Positions 23,583-33,396 of a DNA stretch of 64,000 nucleotides are shown here, in pieces. Origin of the DNA: Pyxidicoccus sp. MSG2 (GTDB taxonomy: Bacteria > Myxococcota > Myxococcia > Myxococcales > Myxococcaceae); NCBI RefSeq assembly GCF_026626705.1, contig NZ_JAPNKC010000001.1, positions 13,129,641-13,193,640 on the forward strand, read 5' to 3'. The notes beneath the pieces were generated by a model that was given only the letters and a program-made list of their open reading frames with translations, did no database searches and was not told the origin of the DNA. Every line of letters begins with the position of its first letter. Position 1 is the stretch's first letter. Position numbers and translations under genes: made by a program.

Positions 23583-24890
23583 ATGGCCCGCTTCCTCCTC
23601 GCCACCATTCCCCTCACCGGCCACTTCAACCCCGGTGCGCCCATCGCCCGCCGGCTCGTCGAGCGCGGACACGAGGTGCGCTGGTACACGGGCAGCCTCT
23701 TCCGCCCCAAGGTGGAGGCCACCGGTGCGCGCTACGTTCCCATGCGGGCCGCGAGGGACATCCACGACTCCACGGTGCATGACGTGTTCCCCGAGCGCGC
23801 GGCGCTGGGAGACTTCGCGAAGCTCAAGTTCGACCTGACGCGCTTCTTCATCGACTCCGCGCCCGGACAGGTGGAGGACCTGGAGGCCGAGCTGCGGGAC
23901 TTCCCGGCGGACATCCTGGTGTGCGACACCGGCTTCGTCGGAGCGTCCCTCCTCCAGGAGCGGCGAGGGCTCCCGTGGGCCGCCTTCGGCATCACCGCGA
24001 TGACGGTCGCCAGCGCCGACACGGCGCCCTTCGGCCTCGGCCTGCTGCCCACGAGCACTCCCATTGGCAGGCTGCGAAACCGCGCGCTCGCCTGGGGCGT
24101 GAACCACGTCCTCTTCCGCGACGTCAACGCGCACCTGCGGCGCATGCGCGCCGGGCTCGGCCTGCCCGCCACGCACAAGCCCATCTTCGACGTCCCCGTG
24201 TCCCCCTTCCTCTACCTCCAGGGCACGGTGCCGTCCTTCGAGTACCCGCGCGGAGACCTTCCTCCGCAGGTCCACTTCATCGGCCCGTTCCTTCCCGAGG
24301 CCCCGGCCGACTGGAAGCCGCCCGCCTGGTGGAACGAGGTGCGCGAGTCACGCCGCCCCGTGGTCCACGTCACGCAGGGGACGCTGGCGACGGAGGATCC
24401 GTACCTCATCCTCGCCACGCTCCGGGCGCTCGCGGACGAGGACGTGTGGGTGGTGGCTGCCACGGGAGGCCCGCCGGTGGAGTGGCTCGGTGCCGGCCCC
24501 TTCCCCGCCAATGCCCGCATCGAGCGCTTCATCCCCTACGCGCACCTGATGCCGCACGTCTCGGTGATGGTGACCAACGGCGGCTATGGCGGCGTCCAGT
24601 GCGCCCTCGCTCGAGGCGTGCCCCTGGTGTGCGCGGGCACCACGGAGGAGAAGCCGGAGATCGCCAACCGCATCGCCTGGACGGGCGTGGGCCTGAATCT
24701 CAAGACGAAGACGCCCACGCCCGAGCAGGTGCGGCAGGCCGTGCGCACCGTGCTCGCGACGCCGGACTTCCGGAAGAAGGCCCAGGGACTCCAGGCGGAG
24801 ATTGCCACGCACGACGCGCCCACCGAGGCCGCCGTGCTGCTGGAGCGGCTGGCGGAAACGCGCGAGCCGGTGCTCTCCTCACGTCATTGA
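23583..24890 (+). CDS. UGT/MGT-type glycosyltransferase
   Basis: 435 residues, GT-B fold of the GT1 type. The start MARFLLATIPLTGHFNPG carries the N-terminal acceptor-domain motif. The C-terminal donor domain has VVHVTQGTLAT, ARIERFIPYAHLMPHVSVMV, then TNGGYGGVQCALARGVPLVC and TEEKPEIANRI, which line up with the nucleotide-sugar binding region of macrolide and flavonoid glycosyltransferases (HGG is replaced by NGG here). Probably glycosylates a small hydrophobic molecule. The start at 23583 is preferred; the upstream frame (to 23499) lacks the family start. Convergent with the next gene, stops 1 nt apart. Confidence 0.9.
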   Translation: MARFLLATIPLTGHFNPGAPIARRLVERGHEVRWYTGSLFRPKVEATGARYVPMRAARDIHDSTVHDVFPERAALGDFAKLKFDLTRFFIDSAPGQVEDLEAELRDFPADILVCDTGFVGASLLQERRGLPWAAFGITAMTVASADTAPFGLGLLPTSTPIGRLRNRALAWGVNHVLFRDVNAHLRRMRAGLGLPATHKPIFDVPVSPFLYLQGTVPSFEYPRGDLPPQVHFIGPFLPEAPADWKPPAWWNEVRESRRPVVHVTQGTLATEDPYLILATLRALADEDVWVVAATGGPPVEWLGAGPFPANARIERFIPYAHLMPHVSVMVTNGGYGGVQCALARGVPLVCAGTTEEKPEIANRIAWTGVGLNLKTKTPTPEQVRQAVRTVLATPDFRKKAQGLQAEIATHDAPTEAAVLLERLAETREPVLSSRH

Positions 24891-24891
24891 A

Positions 24892-25636
24892 TCAGGCCCG
24901 GTGGGCCCCCCGAAGCCGCAGCGCGCCGGCCACCCTCAGTGCCGCCACCACGTCCGCCGAGCCCCCTGGCAGCGCACCTGCGGCGTCCACCGGCGTCCCC
25001 GCCGCAGCGGCCGCGAAGGCGCTCGCCTCCTCGAGTGTCGCGGGACGCCAGAGCCCTGGCACTCCAGGCGCGACGAGGACGGGGTACCGCCGCGCTTCAG
25101 GCTCGGGCAGGGGCACCTGCTTCAAGAGGGCCCCGAGCACGGCCTCGGGTGGCGCGTCGAACGGGATGCACGCGGCGGACGGGTGCCGCTCCAGCACGGC
25201 CCCGGGTGCCAGCTCCGGCACGGTGCCACCGTGAGCAGGAGCCACGAGCTTCAGCGTCCACAGCGCGCGCTCGAGCTCAGCGACCGGCCGTACGTGAGGC
25301 GCCGCCACGGTGCGCGCCACGTACTCCAGGAACGACAGCCCCTCGGCGATGAAGAAGAGGGTGAAGCACGGCACCTCCTGAAGGTAGTCGCGCAGCACCG
25401 CGTCCGCCCTCCCCCGAAGCGCCATCAGCGTCAGCCGCGCGGACCGCTCCACGCGCTGGTGCCGCCACCACCGGGGCACCTCCGCCGTCAGCGAGAAGCC
25501 GGGCGAGCCGCCCACCTCACGCAGCCAGCGGCGCTCCTCCTCCGCCAGTGCCCGCCCATCCAGCGACGCCAGCACCGGGTCCGCCGCCCGTCCCGACGAG
25601 CGCGCCTCCACCAACTGCCCGAGCGCGGCCTGCCAG

Positions 25637-25650
<14 letters not shown>
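24892..25650 (-). CDS. MNIO partner protein, BufC/HvfC (DUF2063)-like
   Basis: 252 residues, third gene of the MNIO set; its start overlaps the MNIO stop by 14 bp. It begins MALRDWQAALGQLVEARS and has a helical N-terminal half and a mixed C-terminal half (GALLKQVPLPEPEARRYPV). By position and outline it fits the partner subunit that presents the substrate to a DUF692 enzyme (BufC, MbnC, TglI and relatives); sequence similarity to DUF2063 is only moderate by eye. The tail is Ala-rich. Function as a partner is strongly suggested by the overlap. Confidence 0.75.
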
Positions 25651-26590
<940 letters not shown>

Positions 26591-26596
26591 GGCGCG

Positions 26597-26992
26597 TCAG
26601 AAGCCCGCGGTCCCGAAGTCCTGCACCAGCGTCACCGGATCCGACTGGTCGCCCAGGTAGCCGGTGTTGAACACCAGCTCGCGGATGATGCCGCGGTCCT
26701 TGATGATGCCGCCCAGGCCGCAGTTGGGGCAGCCGCTCGGCTTGATGATTTCGTCGAGCGCGGCGTGGAGGTCGGCCAGCGTCGGCGGGGCCTTGTTGTT
26801 GAAGATCACCTTGGTCCGCACCGGCGCGAGCGGCAGCGCGACGGGCTTGCCACACAGTCCCGTGGTGGCGGCCTCTGCCTTGCCCACCGTGGCGACAATG
26901 CCCGCGGCGACGGTGCCGGTGACCACGGTCTTCATGAAATTACGGCGGTCCGCCGAGGGCGCGCCCTCGGGCTTCTCGTCATGCTTGTCCAT
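26597..26992 (-). CDS. Tat-exported Cys-containing protein, candidate MNIO substrate
   Basis: 131 residues from ATG 26992, preceded by AGGAG. A twin-arginine motif DRRNFMK (Arg16-Arg17) heads a hydrophobic stretch ending KAEA, so Tat export is predicted. The mature part has only three Cys: Cys47 in GLCGKP and a CPNC pair at 88 and 91 within SGCPNCGLGG. Position directly upstream of the MNIO gene, with a 6-bp gap, matches the usual place of the modified peptide. It differs from bufferins (DUF2282) in sequence and in using a Tat signal. That it is modified, and metal binding, are inference. Confidence 0.8.
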   Translation of the reverse strand: MDKHDEKPEGAPSADRRNFMKTVVTGTVAAGIVATVGKAEAATTGLCGKPVALPLAPVRTKVIFNNKAPPTLADLHAALDEIIKPSGCPNCGLGGIIKDRGIIRELVFNTGYLGDQSDPVTLVQDFGTAGF

Positions 26993-27203
26993 GTTGGCTC
27001 CTGTGGGTGTAGCAATGGGATACGGCAGGAGTGCGCCGGAAATCCGATGACAATGCGCCCCCCCGTCGTTGAACGGCGACCCCGGAAATTCTTCCCCGGA
27101 TTCGACGAACGCCCCGCGGCCCTGACGCAAAGCCGGGCCCTACGGTCACCTCGCCGTACTTCAACCGAGCCGCGCCACGGACCGCCTGTGACACGCGACC
27201 TGT
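26993..27203. promoter_or_regulatory. Upstream region of the MNIO operon
   Basis: 211 bp between the Tat protein start and the stop of the NlpC/P60-like gene, both on the minus strand. No gene is supported. It should hold the promoter of the MNIO genes; no Fur-, CopY- or zinc-type palindrome was recognised by eye. Confidence 0.35.
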
Positions 27204-28112
27204 TCAGACTCCGGGGACCCGGTGAGCCGTATAGGCCGGGTCCTGGAGGTACTTATTGGCGTCGGAGATGATGACGCCCGTCTTGCTGCCATCGGGGTTG
27301 GTCCATTCCGGGGTCGCTTCCAGGACCGACGGAATGCCATCTCCATCACCGTCACCCAGGTAGACAGCGACGTGTCCATACTTCACCAGGAGATCGCCAA
27401 CCTGGATGCTGGACTTGGCGATTTTTGGAATGCCATCCTTCATCGCACTGGAGGAGGTCCAACCGAAAGGCACGCCTGCATACTGGAACATGTTGTACAC
27501 CAGTCCTGAGCAGTCGAAGCCTCTGGCGCCAGCGGGCTGATAGTAGTTGCCTTGACCACTGCCGCAACTCGAACCGTAATGCCAGATTCCAGTGCCGGGT
27601 GCAGCGCCGAATCGGTACTGCCCCGCACAGGCTCCCGTATACACGGAGTCCAGTGCTGCGAGGCCGTAGGAGAGAGCAAGGCGGACCTTCACGGAAGGCG
27701 AGGTCGCCGTCTTGCAATTCTGCATGTAGAACGGGATGCCATGTGCCGGGATGCTCGCCACGAGCGTTCCGTCGAGGTAGTACTTGAACTCATCGCCAGG
27801 CACGATTGCCACGTGGACGATCCCGCCAACCTTCCACTCCCCAGGTCCAGCGGTGTAGCCCTCATTGGATTGCAGTCCGACTCCTGGGCGGTAGCTCTGC
27901 ACCGTGGCCGTATGAGTGTAGGCCGTCCCATTCAGCAGATTGTTGGTGACCTGGTAGACACCTCCGTACGCGGTGACCTTGTTCCAGCAGGCCCCGGTGT
28001 GCGGATCCGTTCGGTAGAATGTGTAGTCAGCTCGAGCAGGCGTCGTGAAGGCGAAAAGCGATGCAATAGCCGAGACGATTGCAAGCATCTCACATTTGCG
28101 GGATGAGCGCAT
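27204..28112 (-). CDS. Exported protein with NlpC/P60-like peptidase domain, low GC
   Basis: 302 residues. Signal peptide (hydrophobic LAIVSAIASLFAFTTPARA). The first half is beta-rich and begins YTFYRTDPHTGACWNK; it is unfamiliar. The second half carries RGFDCSGLVYNMFQYAGVPFG, giving the catalytic Cys, and KYGHVAVYLGDGDG, giving the His of an NlpC/P60 papain-like fold, whose members cut peptidoglycan stems. GC content (about 57% in sampled lines) is clearly below the neighbours, suggesting recent acquisition. Probable secreted or periplasmic murein peptidase. Confidence 0.85.
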   Translation of the reverse strand: MRSSRKCEMLAIVSAIASLFAFTTPARADYTFYRTDPHTGACWNKVTAYGGVYQVTNNLLNGTAYTHTATVQSYRPGVGLQSNEGYTAGPGEWKVGGIVHVAIVPGDEFKYYLDGTLVASIPAHGIPFYMQNCKTATSPSVKVRLALSYGLAALDSVYTGACAGQYRFGAAPGTGIWHYGSSCGSGQGNYYQPAGARGFDCSGLVYNMFQYAGVPFGWTSSSAMKDGIPKIAKSSIQVGDLLVKYGHVAVYLGDGDGDGIPSVLEATPEWTNPDGSKTGVIISDANKYLQDPAYTAHRVPGV

Positions 28113-28289
28113 TTCGATACATCCTCTCGTTTATCAACAGGGATTCCGGTATTGCACGATATCCGGATTCAGTGAACATTCAGAGGCCTGAATGTGTCAA
28201 GGGCAGGCGTAGAGCCGCCCCCGGATATTCCTCGTCGTGCCGTTGCCTTCTGCCACACTCCGCTCCTGAACTTTTTCCACGGAGCTTTG

Positions 28290-29249
28290 ATGAGCGACGT
28301 ATGGGCCCTGGCGGTCGAAGGTAAGGCGGATGAGCTGCGCGCGGCGCTCGAGGGCGGAGCGAACCCCGAGGCAATGGCCAGCGGCAAGGAGACGGCGCTC
28401 ATCGCGGCGGCGTCCAAGGGGCACCTGGCATGCGTCACGCTGCTGCTGTCCCACAAGGCGAAGGTGGCGGCGAAGACGGACGGAGGCAAGACGGCGCTGA
28501 TGGAGGCCGCTGCGGGCGGCCATGTGGACGTGGTGCGCGTGCTCCTCGACGCGAAGGCGAAGCCGGACGTGGCGAACAAGGTAGGCATGGGGCCCTTGCA
28601 CGTTGCCGCCGAGCATCCCGCGGTCGTCGAGCTGCTGCTCGCGGCGAAGGCCGACCCGAACCTGGCGAGCAAGTCAGGACGGACGCCCCTGATGTTCGCG
28701 AAGCGCGCGGACGTCGCCGAGCTTCTCCTGAAGGCTGGCGCGAAGGTCGATGCCGCCGACAGCGAAGGAGAGACTCCGCTCCACCGCGCTGCCGAGGCGG
28801 CAACCGAAGCGGTGGTGCGCAGTCTGCTCATCCATGGGGCGTCCGCGGACGCACTCGACAGCTCCGGCAAGACGCCGCTGCTCCTCGCCATCCGCGCCTC
28901 CTCCTTCGGCAAGGCGCCGGGAGTGGCCATGGAGCTCATCGCGCGCACGACCCACCTGGAGGCACGCGGCTACCGGGGGCAGACGGCGCTGAGTGTCGCG
29001 TGCGAGGAAGGTTTCAGGGCCCCCGCCGAAGCACTCGCGGCGAAGGGGGCTGACCTCGATACGCGCGACAATGCGGGCATGACGCCGCTGATGTGGGCGG
29101 CCAGGTACGGTCGGCTCGACTTGGTCGACTGGCTCCTGACGCGGGGCGTCGATGCCTCGATGACCGACGCGAAAGGCAAACGGGCCATCGACCATGGAGA
29201 GAAGGACGAGGGCATCGTGGCCCGATTGGGCCCGCCTCCGCGCGCCTGA
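28290..29249 (+). CDS. Ankyrin repeat protein
   Basis: 319 residues from ATG 28290, with ACGGAG upstream. Almost the whole protein consists of about nine ankyrin units of roughly 30 residues, with repeated G-x-TAL-x-x-A-A-x-x-G-H (e.g. GKETALIAAASKGHLACV, GKTALMEAAAGGHVDVV, GMTPLMWAARYGRLDLV). No other domain and no signal peptide, so a cytoplasmic protein-binding scaffold; partner unknown. Starts earlier in the frame would add Pro/Arg-rich non-repeat sequence. Confidence 0.93.
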   Translation: MSDVWALAVEGKADELRAALEGGANPEAMASGKETALIAAASKGHLACVTLLLSHKAKVAAKTDGGKTALMEAAAGGHVDVVRVLLDAKAKPDVANKVGMGPLHVAAEHPAVVELLLAAKADPNLASKSGRTPLMFAKRADVAELLLKAGAKVDAADSEGETPLHRAAEAATEAVVRSLLIHGASADALDSSGKTPLLLAIRASSFGKAPGVAMELIARTTHLEARGYRGQTALSVACEEGFRAPAEALAAKGADLDTRDNAGMTPLMWAARYGRLDLVDWLLTRGVDASMTDAKGKRAIDHGEKDEGIVARLGPPPRA

Positions 29250-29322
29250 CCGGGGCGACCTGCCAGCGCTCCTGGCGCCGTTGCCTGCACCGATGACGCG
29301 GCTCGACGCTGTGTTCCCCGCA

Positions 29323-29410
29323 TGCATTAGAACTGGAAAAGTTCAATGCAGGTGTGCATTGATGCCTCTTGGGAGAGGCAGCACACCTATTGACTCTGGT
29401 GCACCCAGAG
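29323..29410 (+). promoter_or_regulatory. Structured 5' leader with four hairpins before the amidohydrolase gene
   Basis: Four inverted repeats sit in 88 nt: (1) TGCATT-A-GAACT / AGTTC-AATGCA, 29323-29350, loop GGAAA, one bulged A; (2) CAATGCA / TGCATTG, 29344-29361, loop GGTG; (3) TGCCTCT / AGAGGCA, 29363-29380, loop TGGG; (4) CTCTGG / CCAGAG, 29394-29410, just before the GAGGGGG ribosome-binding site. Hairpins 1 and 2 share AATGCA and cannot form together. Alternatively the TGCATT copies may be protein-binding sites. Confidence 0.5.
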
Positions 29411-29422
29411 GGGGAACAGGAC

Positions 29423-30979
29423 ATGTGTCAGCGGCTCTGTGGAAACCACTCGGTCCATGGCGGCGAGCCCGAGAAGACGGGCTCCTCGCGTCGGCAGTTT
29501 CTCGCGGTGGGGGCTTCAGCACTCGGTGCCGCGGCCATCTCGGCAATTTCCACGCCAGCGCTGGCTGCGCCTGCGCAGGGGGAGATGTCGCAGGAGCGCG
29601 GCGCCAGCGACCGTGACATGCCAGTGGAGACCGGTACTTCGCACCGGCGCTACCTGATCAGGGGCGGCGCGGTCCTCAGCATGGACCCGACTGTCGGAGA
29701 CTTCGCCCAGGGCGACGTGCTCATCGAGGGCAAGAAGATCATCGCGGTCGGGCCCCGCCTGCACGCTCCGGGTGCGGCAATCATCGACGCAACGGGCATG
29801 ATCGTCATGCCAGGGTTCGTCGACACCCACCACCACCAGTACCAGACCGCGCTGCGGAACTTCCTGCCCGACGGCCTGCTGTTCAACGACGGGCTGCCAC
29901 ACGGCCAGAAGAACTACCTGGACCTCATCCACTCCACGATCACGCCGCTCTACAGGCCGAAGGATGCCTTCATCGCCGAGCTCGTCGCCTCGCTCAGCCA
30001 GCTGGACGCTGGGGTGACCACGGTCGTCGACACGTCGCAGGTAGGCCATTCTCCGGAGCACACCGATGCCGTCATCGAGGGGCTCCAGGAAGCGGGCCGT
30101 CGCGCGGTCTTCGTGTACTCACCGGGCGTGGGACCCCGCACCGTGTTCCCGACGGATCTCCAGCGGATTCGGCGCCGCTACTTCTCCTCGAACGATCAGC
30201 TCTTGAGCCTGGCCATGGGCGGAGAGGTGTTCGATCCCGCCTTCCGTACCTTCTGGCAGATCGCGCGCCAGAATGGCCTGCACATCGTGTCTCACCTCGT
30301 CGGCAGCCTTGGACAGGAGACGCTCGTGGAGCAGCTCGAGAGTGAGGGCCTGCTCGGGCCCGACCTCGAGTTCATCCACGCCAGCCGACTTTCGGAGGGC
30401 TCCTGGCAGGCAATTGCCGCGTCGGGGGCCACCGTCTCGTTGGCGACCCCCATCGAGATGACCATGCGGCACGGCATGCCGCCGATCCAGACCGCGCTCG
30501 ATCACGGCGTCCAGCCCGCGCTCAGCACCGACGTCGAGTGCACGATGACCGCGGACTTCTTCACCCAGATGCGGACCGTCTTCACGCTTCAGCGGGCGCT
30601 CATCAACGAGCGCGCGCTCAACGGGGAGACGAACCTGCCCGACCTCCTCACGAGCCGCGATGTGATTCGCTTCGCGACCGTCGAGGGGGCCCGGGTGGCC
30701 CGGCTCTCCAACAAGGTCGGCTCGCTGACTCCGGGCAAGGAGGCCGACATCATCCTCCTGCGGGCGGATGCCATCAACGTGGCCCCGCTCAACAACGTGC
30801 CGGGGGCCGTCGTGACGTTGATGGAGCGCAGCAACGTGGACACGGTCATTGTCGCGGGAAGAATCCGAAAATGGCGAGGAGCCCTGGTCGGCGTGAACTG
30901 GCCCCACCTCCGCGCCACCCTCGAGGCGTCCAGGGACTCCATCTTCCAGGCCGCGGGAATCCAGCAAGTGCTCTTCTGA
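29423..30979 (+). CDS. Tat-exported amidohydrolase (atrazine chlorohydrolase/SAH deaminase-like)
   Basis: 518 residues. SSRRQFLAVGASALGAAAISA is a clear twin-arginine signal, rare for this mostly cytoplasmic family. The barrel shows GFVDTHHHQYQT (HxH metal ligands), a second His in HIVSHLVGS, FIHASRLSE, and STDVECT with the metal Asp. The C-terminal GKEADIILLRAD and VIVAGRIRKWRG are typical of the metal-dependent hydrolase superfamily. Probably deaminates or dechlorinates an N-heterocycle; substrate unknown. ATG 29423 follows GGGGAACAGG; an upstream start at 29369 would lie in the hairpin leader. Confidence 0.9.
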   Translation: MCQRLCGNHSVHGGEPEKTGSSRRQFLAVGASALGAAAISAISTPALAAPAQGEMSQERGASDRDMPVETGTSHRRYLIRGGAVLSMDPTVGDFAQGDVLIEGKKIIAVGPRLHAPGAAIIDATGMIVMPGFVDTHHHQYQTALRNFLPDGLLFNDGLPHGQKNYLDLIHSTITPLYRPKDAFIAELVASLSQLDAGVTTVVDTSQVGHSPEHTDAVIEGLQEAGRRAVFVYSPGVGPRTVFPTDLQRIRRRYFSSNDQLLSLAMGGEVFDPAFRTFWQIARQNGLHIVSHLVGSLGQETLVEQLESEGLLGPDLEFIHASRLSEGSWQAIAASGATVSLATPIEMTMRHGMPPIQTALDHGVQPALSTDVECTMTADFFTQMRTVFTLQRALINERALNGETNLPDLLTSRDVIRFATVEGARVARLSNKVGSLTPGKEADIILLRADAINVAPLNNVPGAVVTLMERSNVDTVIVAGRIRKWRGALVGVNWPHLRATLEASRDSIFQAAGIQQVLF

Positions 30980-30987
30980 AGGGGTGA

Positions 30988-31019
30988 CACCGGGGCCGTG
31001 CGTGAGCGCGGCCCTGGTG
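30988..31019 (+). terminator. Terminator after the amidohydrolase
   Basis: CACCGGGGCCG (30988-30998) pairs with CGGCCCTGGTG (31009-31019) with a single mismatch and a 10-nt loop, starting 9 bp after the stop codon. No T-run. Confidence 0.6.
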
Positions 31020-31077
31020 GTGGCCCAGGTCGCACGGCGGGTGTGAATACAGACCTGGCGAGCCCGTCGTCAGCGAC

Positions 31078-32286
31078 ATGTCCAACACCTCGCGAACTCA
31101 ACTCCTGATACCCGCCCTGGTCGCCACGCTCGCGACCGCGGCGTGGGCCGAGCCACCCACCTCGCCAATCCCGCTCATTGTCGCCAATGAAGGGAAGGTC
31201 TCCCTCATCGAGGGGGACGGCTCGCGAACCCTCGCGGACTGCCGTGCCCTCAATGAGACCCGATTCGTCGCGGGGCCCAGGCGAGGCCAGGTCGAGCACG
31301 AATGGAGGCCGTGCTACCTCTCCTTTCTGGCCGTGCACGCGCCGACAGGACGCTGGGCGGTGTCGGCGGCAATCATGTCTGGCGAAGTCCGCCTGGCCGT
31401 GGATGGCCGCGAGTACACCCCGCCCACCGACAAGGCCGGACGCCTGACGAAGGGCGACTACATCCTCATGGGCGACCGCAATGGAGTCCTGGCGGTCACC
31501 CTCGGCCGCCCCGAGACGTGGACGAGCGATGGGACTGTCTACTCCCAGGGCCCGGAGGCCTTCACTCCGGACGGCTCCCGCGTGCTCGTCAGTAACTCCA
31601 AGAGTGCCGTGTGCCAGTGGTGGAGCTGGAGCTTTGCCCCTCGGCCCGTCGGCGTTCGCGTGCTCCCGCCCGGAATGACAGACACCTGCCACGCGCCGGC
31701 GGCTGGCGAGCTCCGCACCGTGCTGAGGAGCCAGCGCGACGGCGTCCGTATCGCCACCCTGGACCCGACGGGCACGAGGCCGTGGAAGCTGAGCCCGCCC
31801 CTGCGCCAGGAGCGCCGCAAGATGACAACCGCCGCGCTGCTGGGGGGCACGCTGGTCTTCTTTCGCGAGGGCGAGAATCACCCCGAGTACGGAGGCTGTG
31901 ATGAAACGAGGCCCGGCACCTACCGGCGCTTCGAGCTGGGCACCGGCGAGGAGCGCATCTTCAAAACCCAGCAGGACTGGTGCACCGCGGACGAATTCCT
32001 CCTGGCGAACGCGCGCAGGCGGACCGTGTACTTCTACGGAGAGCGCCCCGACCCCGTCGATGGCGGCGAGCGCCTGTTCGAGTACGACCTCGAGCGCGAC
32101 GCGACTCGTGAGATTGACATCGAGTCGCTGCACAAGGTGTTCGACGTCAGCGCGGATGGGCGGACGCTCCTCCTGTCCACGTACCCCCACGGGCTCATGC
32201 TGTACGACGTCGACTCGGCGCGCCTGGTCAAGGTGGGAGGAATCAATTCGAAGGAGGCCCGGGCGCTACTGCTCGCCCCGCGCTGA
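31078..32286 (+). CDS. Exported beta-propeller-like protein of unknown function
   Basis: 402 residues. The start MSNTSRTQLLIPALVATLATAAWAEPP is a signal peptide (cut after WAE/AWA). The mature part is repeated beta strands with phrases such as EGDGSRTLADCRALN, RLTKGDYILMGDRNGVLAV and FDVSADGRTLLLSTY, typical of WD40/PD40-like propellers. Several Cys and charged loops, no catalytic motif. Possibly a periplasmic ligand or protein binder. No close operon partners; converges with a lipoprotein gene. Confidence 0.75.
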   Translation: MSNTSRTQLLIPALVATLATAAWAEPPTSPIPLIVANEGKVSLIEGDGSRTLADCRALNETRFVAGPRRGQVEHEWRPCYLSFLAVHAPTGRWAVSAAIMSGEVRLAVDGREYTPPTDKAGRLTKGDYILMGDRNGVLAVTLGRPETWTSDGTVYSQGPEAFTPDGSRVLVSNSKSAVCQWWSWSFAPRPVGVRVLPPGMTDTCHAPAAGELRTVLRSQRDGVRIATLDPTGTRPWKLSPPLRQERRKMTTAALLGGTLVFFREGENHPEYGGCDETRPGTYRRFELGTGEERIFKTQQDWCTADEFLLANARRRTVYFYGERPDPVDGGERLFEYDLERDATREIDIESLHKVFDVSADGRTLLLSTYPHGLMLYDVDSARLVKVGGINSKEARALLLAPR

Positions 32287-32398
32287 CCCCGGGCGCCGCG
32301 CCGTCGCTCGGCCATCAGGAGGACCTCGGTGGCGCGGTCGGTTCAGGCACGAGCCCCGCCGTCAGCTGCGGCCGGAACGCATCGTGGCGAGCGGAGGC

Positions 32399-33346
32399 TC
32401 ACAGCTCGGTCAGCAGGAAGGGGCCGCTCACGCGTATCACGAGCTCCCCCTTCGCGTCGTCCTCCTGGATGCGGCGTCCCCACTCTGCGATGGCCGCATC
32501 GACCTCCTCGTACGAGACGACGTCGGTCCACGCCGCGTACGGCGCGTTGCAGCCGGGCCTGCTGATGAAGGCAATTCCCTCCGAGCCTCTACTCCCAATG
32601 GCCACGGCCGAGTTGCCGCGCTTCTCGATGTCCTCGGGCTGGTCGGGGAGCATGGGCCTGAAGACGCGCGAGCCCTGCCCCGTGAGCACGATGAGGCGCC
32701 GGCTGCCCTTGTCCAGCGATGAGCACCAGTCCACCGTGTAGCCCTCATGCTGGCCGAATGGCGTGCGGATGTCCTCGGGCACGCCCATGTGCTGCCACAC
32801 GCTGATGGAGAGGGTTCCCGCGTAGTCTCCCTCTTTGAGCCACTTCCCCAGGTACGCGATGAGCGGGTCCACGGACTTGAAGCTCGGAGTGATGAAGCCC
32901 GCTCCGGAGGGCTCACAGAACTCGCTGTAACCGGGCCCGCAGTCCTGGAACAACCAGCCCTGCTCCCTCAAGAAGTCGTCATCGAGCCCTTCGATGCGTC
33001 CCGCGCGGAAGCCGGGCCTGGGCACCTCTTCCGGGCCCCTCATGATGGGAAAGTCGATGCGAAGGTTCGGGGTCCCGGGAGGCGCCAGGCTGTCGACGTT
33101 GCGCCCTCCTGGCAGCACGTGGATGGCGCGGCGGCCATGCCCCGTGAGCACGACGCCTCCCCTGTGCCCCTGCAACGTAGCCGTGTGCTCGAAGTGCATC
33201 TGCACCGAGTACCCGTCGTACGTCCCCGCCTTCGTGTGGATGTCCTCGAGCCGCCCCAGCTTCGGCGAAGGACGCACGGCACGAGGCGCGCAGGCCCCCA
33301 GACAGAAGGTGGCGGCGAGGCCCAGGACGAGCAGGAGGCGGTTCAT
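32399..33346 (-). CDS. Lipoprotein with duplicated domain, function unknown
   Basis: 315 residues. Signal peptide with lipobox CLGACA. Two halves are alike: each contains a VLTG(H/Q)GRR/SR segment (VLTGHGRRAIHVLPGG and VLTGQGSRVFRPMLPD), followed by an E-D-I/V and Pro-rich stretch. So a domain of about 130 residues is duplicated. Cys residues in DCGPGYSEFCEP and CSSLD suggest periplasmic disulfides. I do not recognise the family. Converges with the propeller-like protein gene. Confidence 0.7.
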   Translation of the reverse strand: MNRLLLVLGLAATFCLGACAPRAVRPSPKLGRLEDIHTKAGTYDGYSVQMHFEHTATLQGHRGGVVLTGHGRRAIHVLPGGRNVDSLAPPGTPNLRIDFPIMRGPEEVPRPGFRAGRIEGLDDDFLREQGWLFQDCGPGYSEFCEPSGAGFITPSFKSVDPLIAYLGKWLKEGDYAGTLSISVWQHMGVPEDIRTPFGQHEGYTVDWCSSLDKGSRRLIVLTGQGSRVFRPMLPDQPEDIEKRGNSAVAIGSRGSEGIAFISRPGCNAPYAAWTDVVSYEEVDAAIAEWGRRIQEDDAKGELVIRVSGPFLLTEL

Positions 33347-33396
33347 GACGGAGGAGTCTTCCGTCCGCGGTCGCCCCTGCGCAAATCATGAAATCA

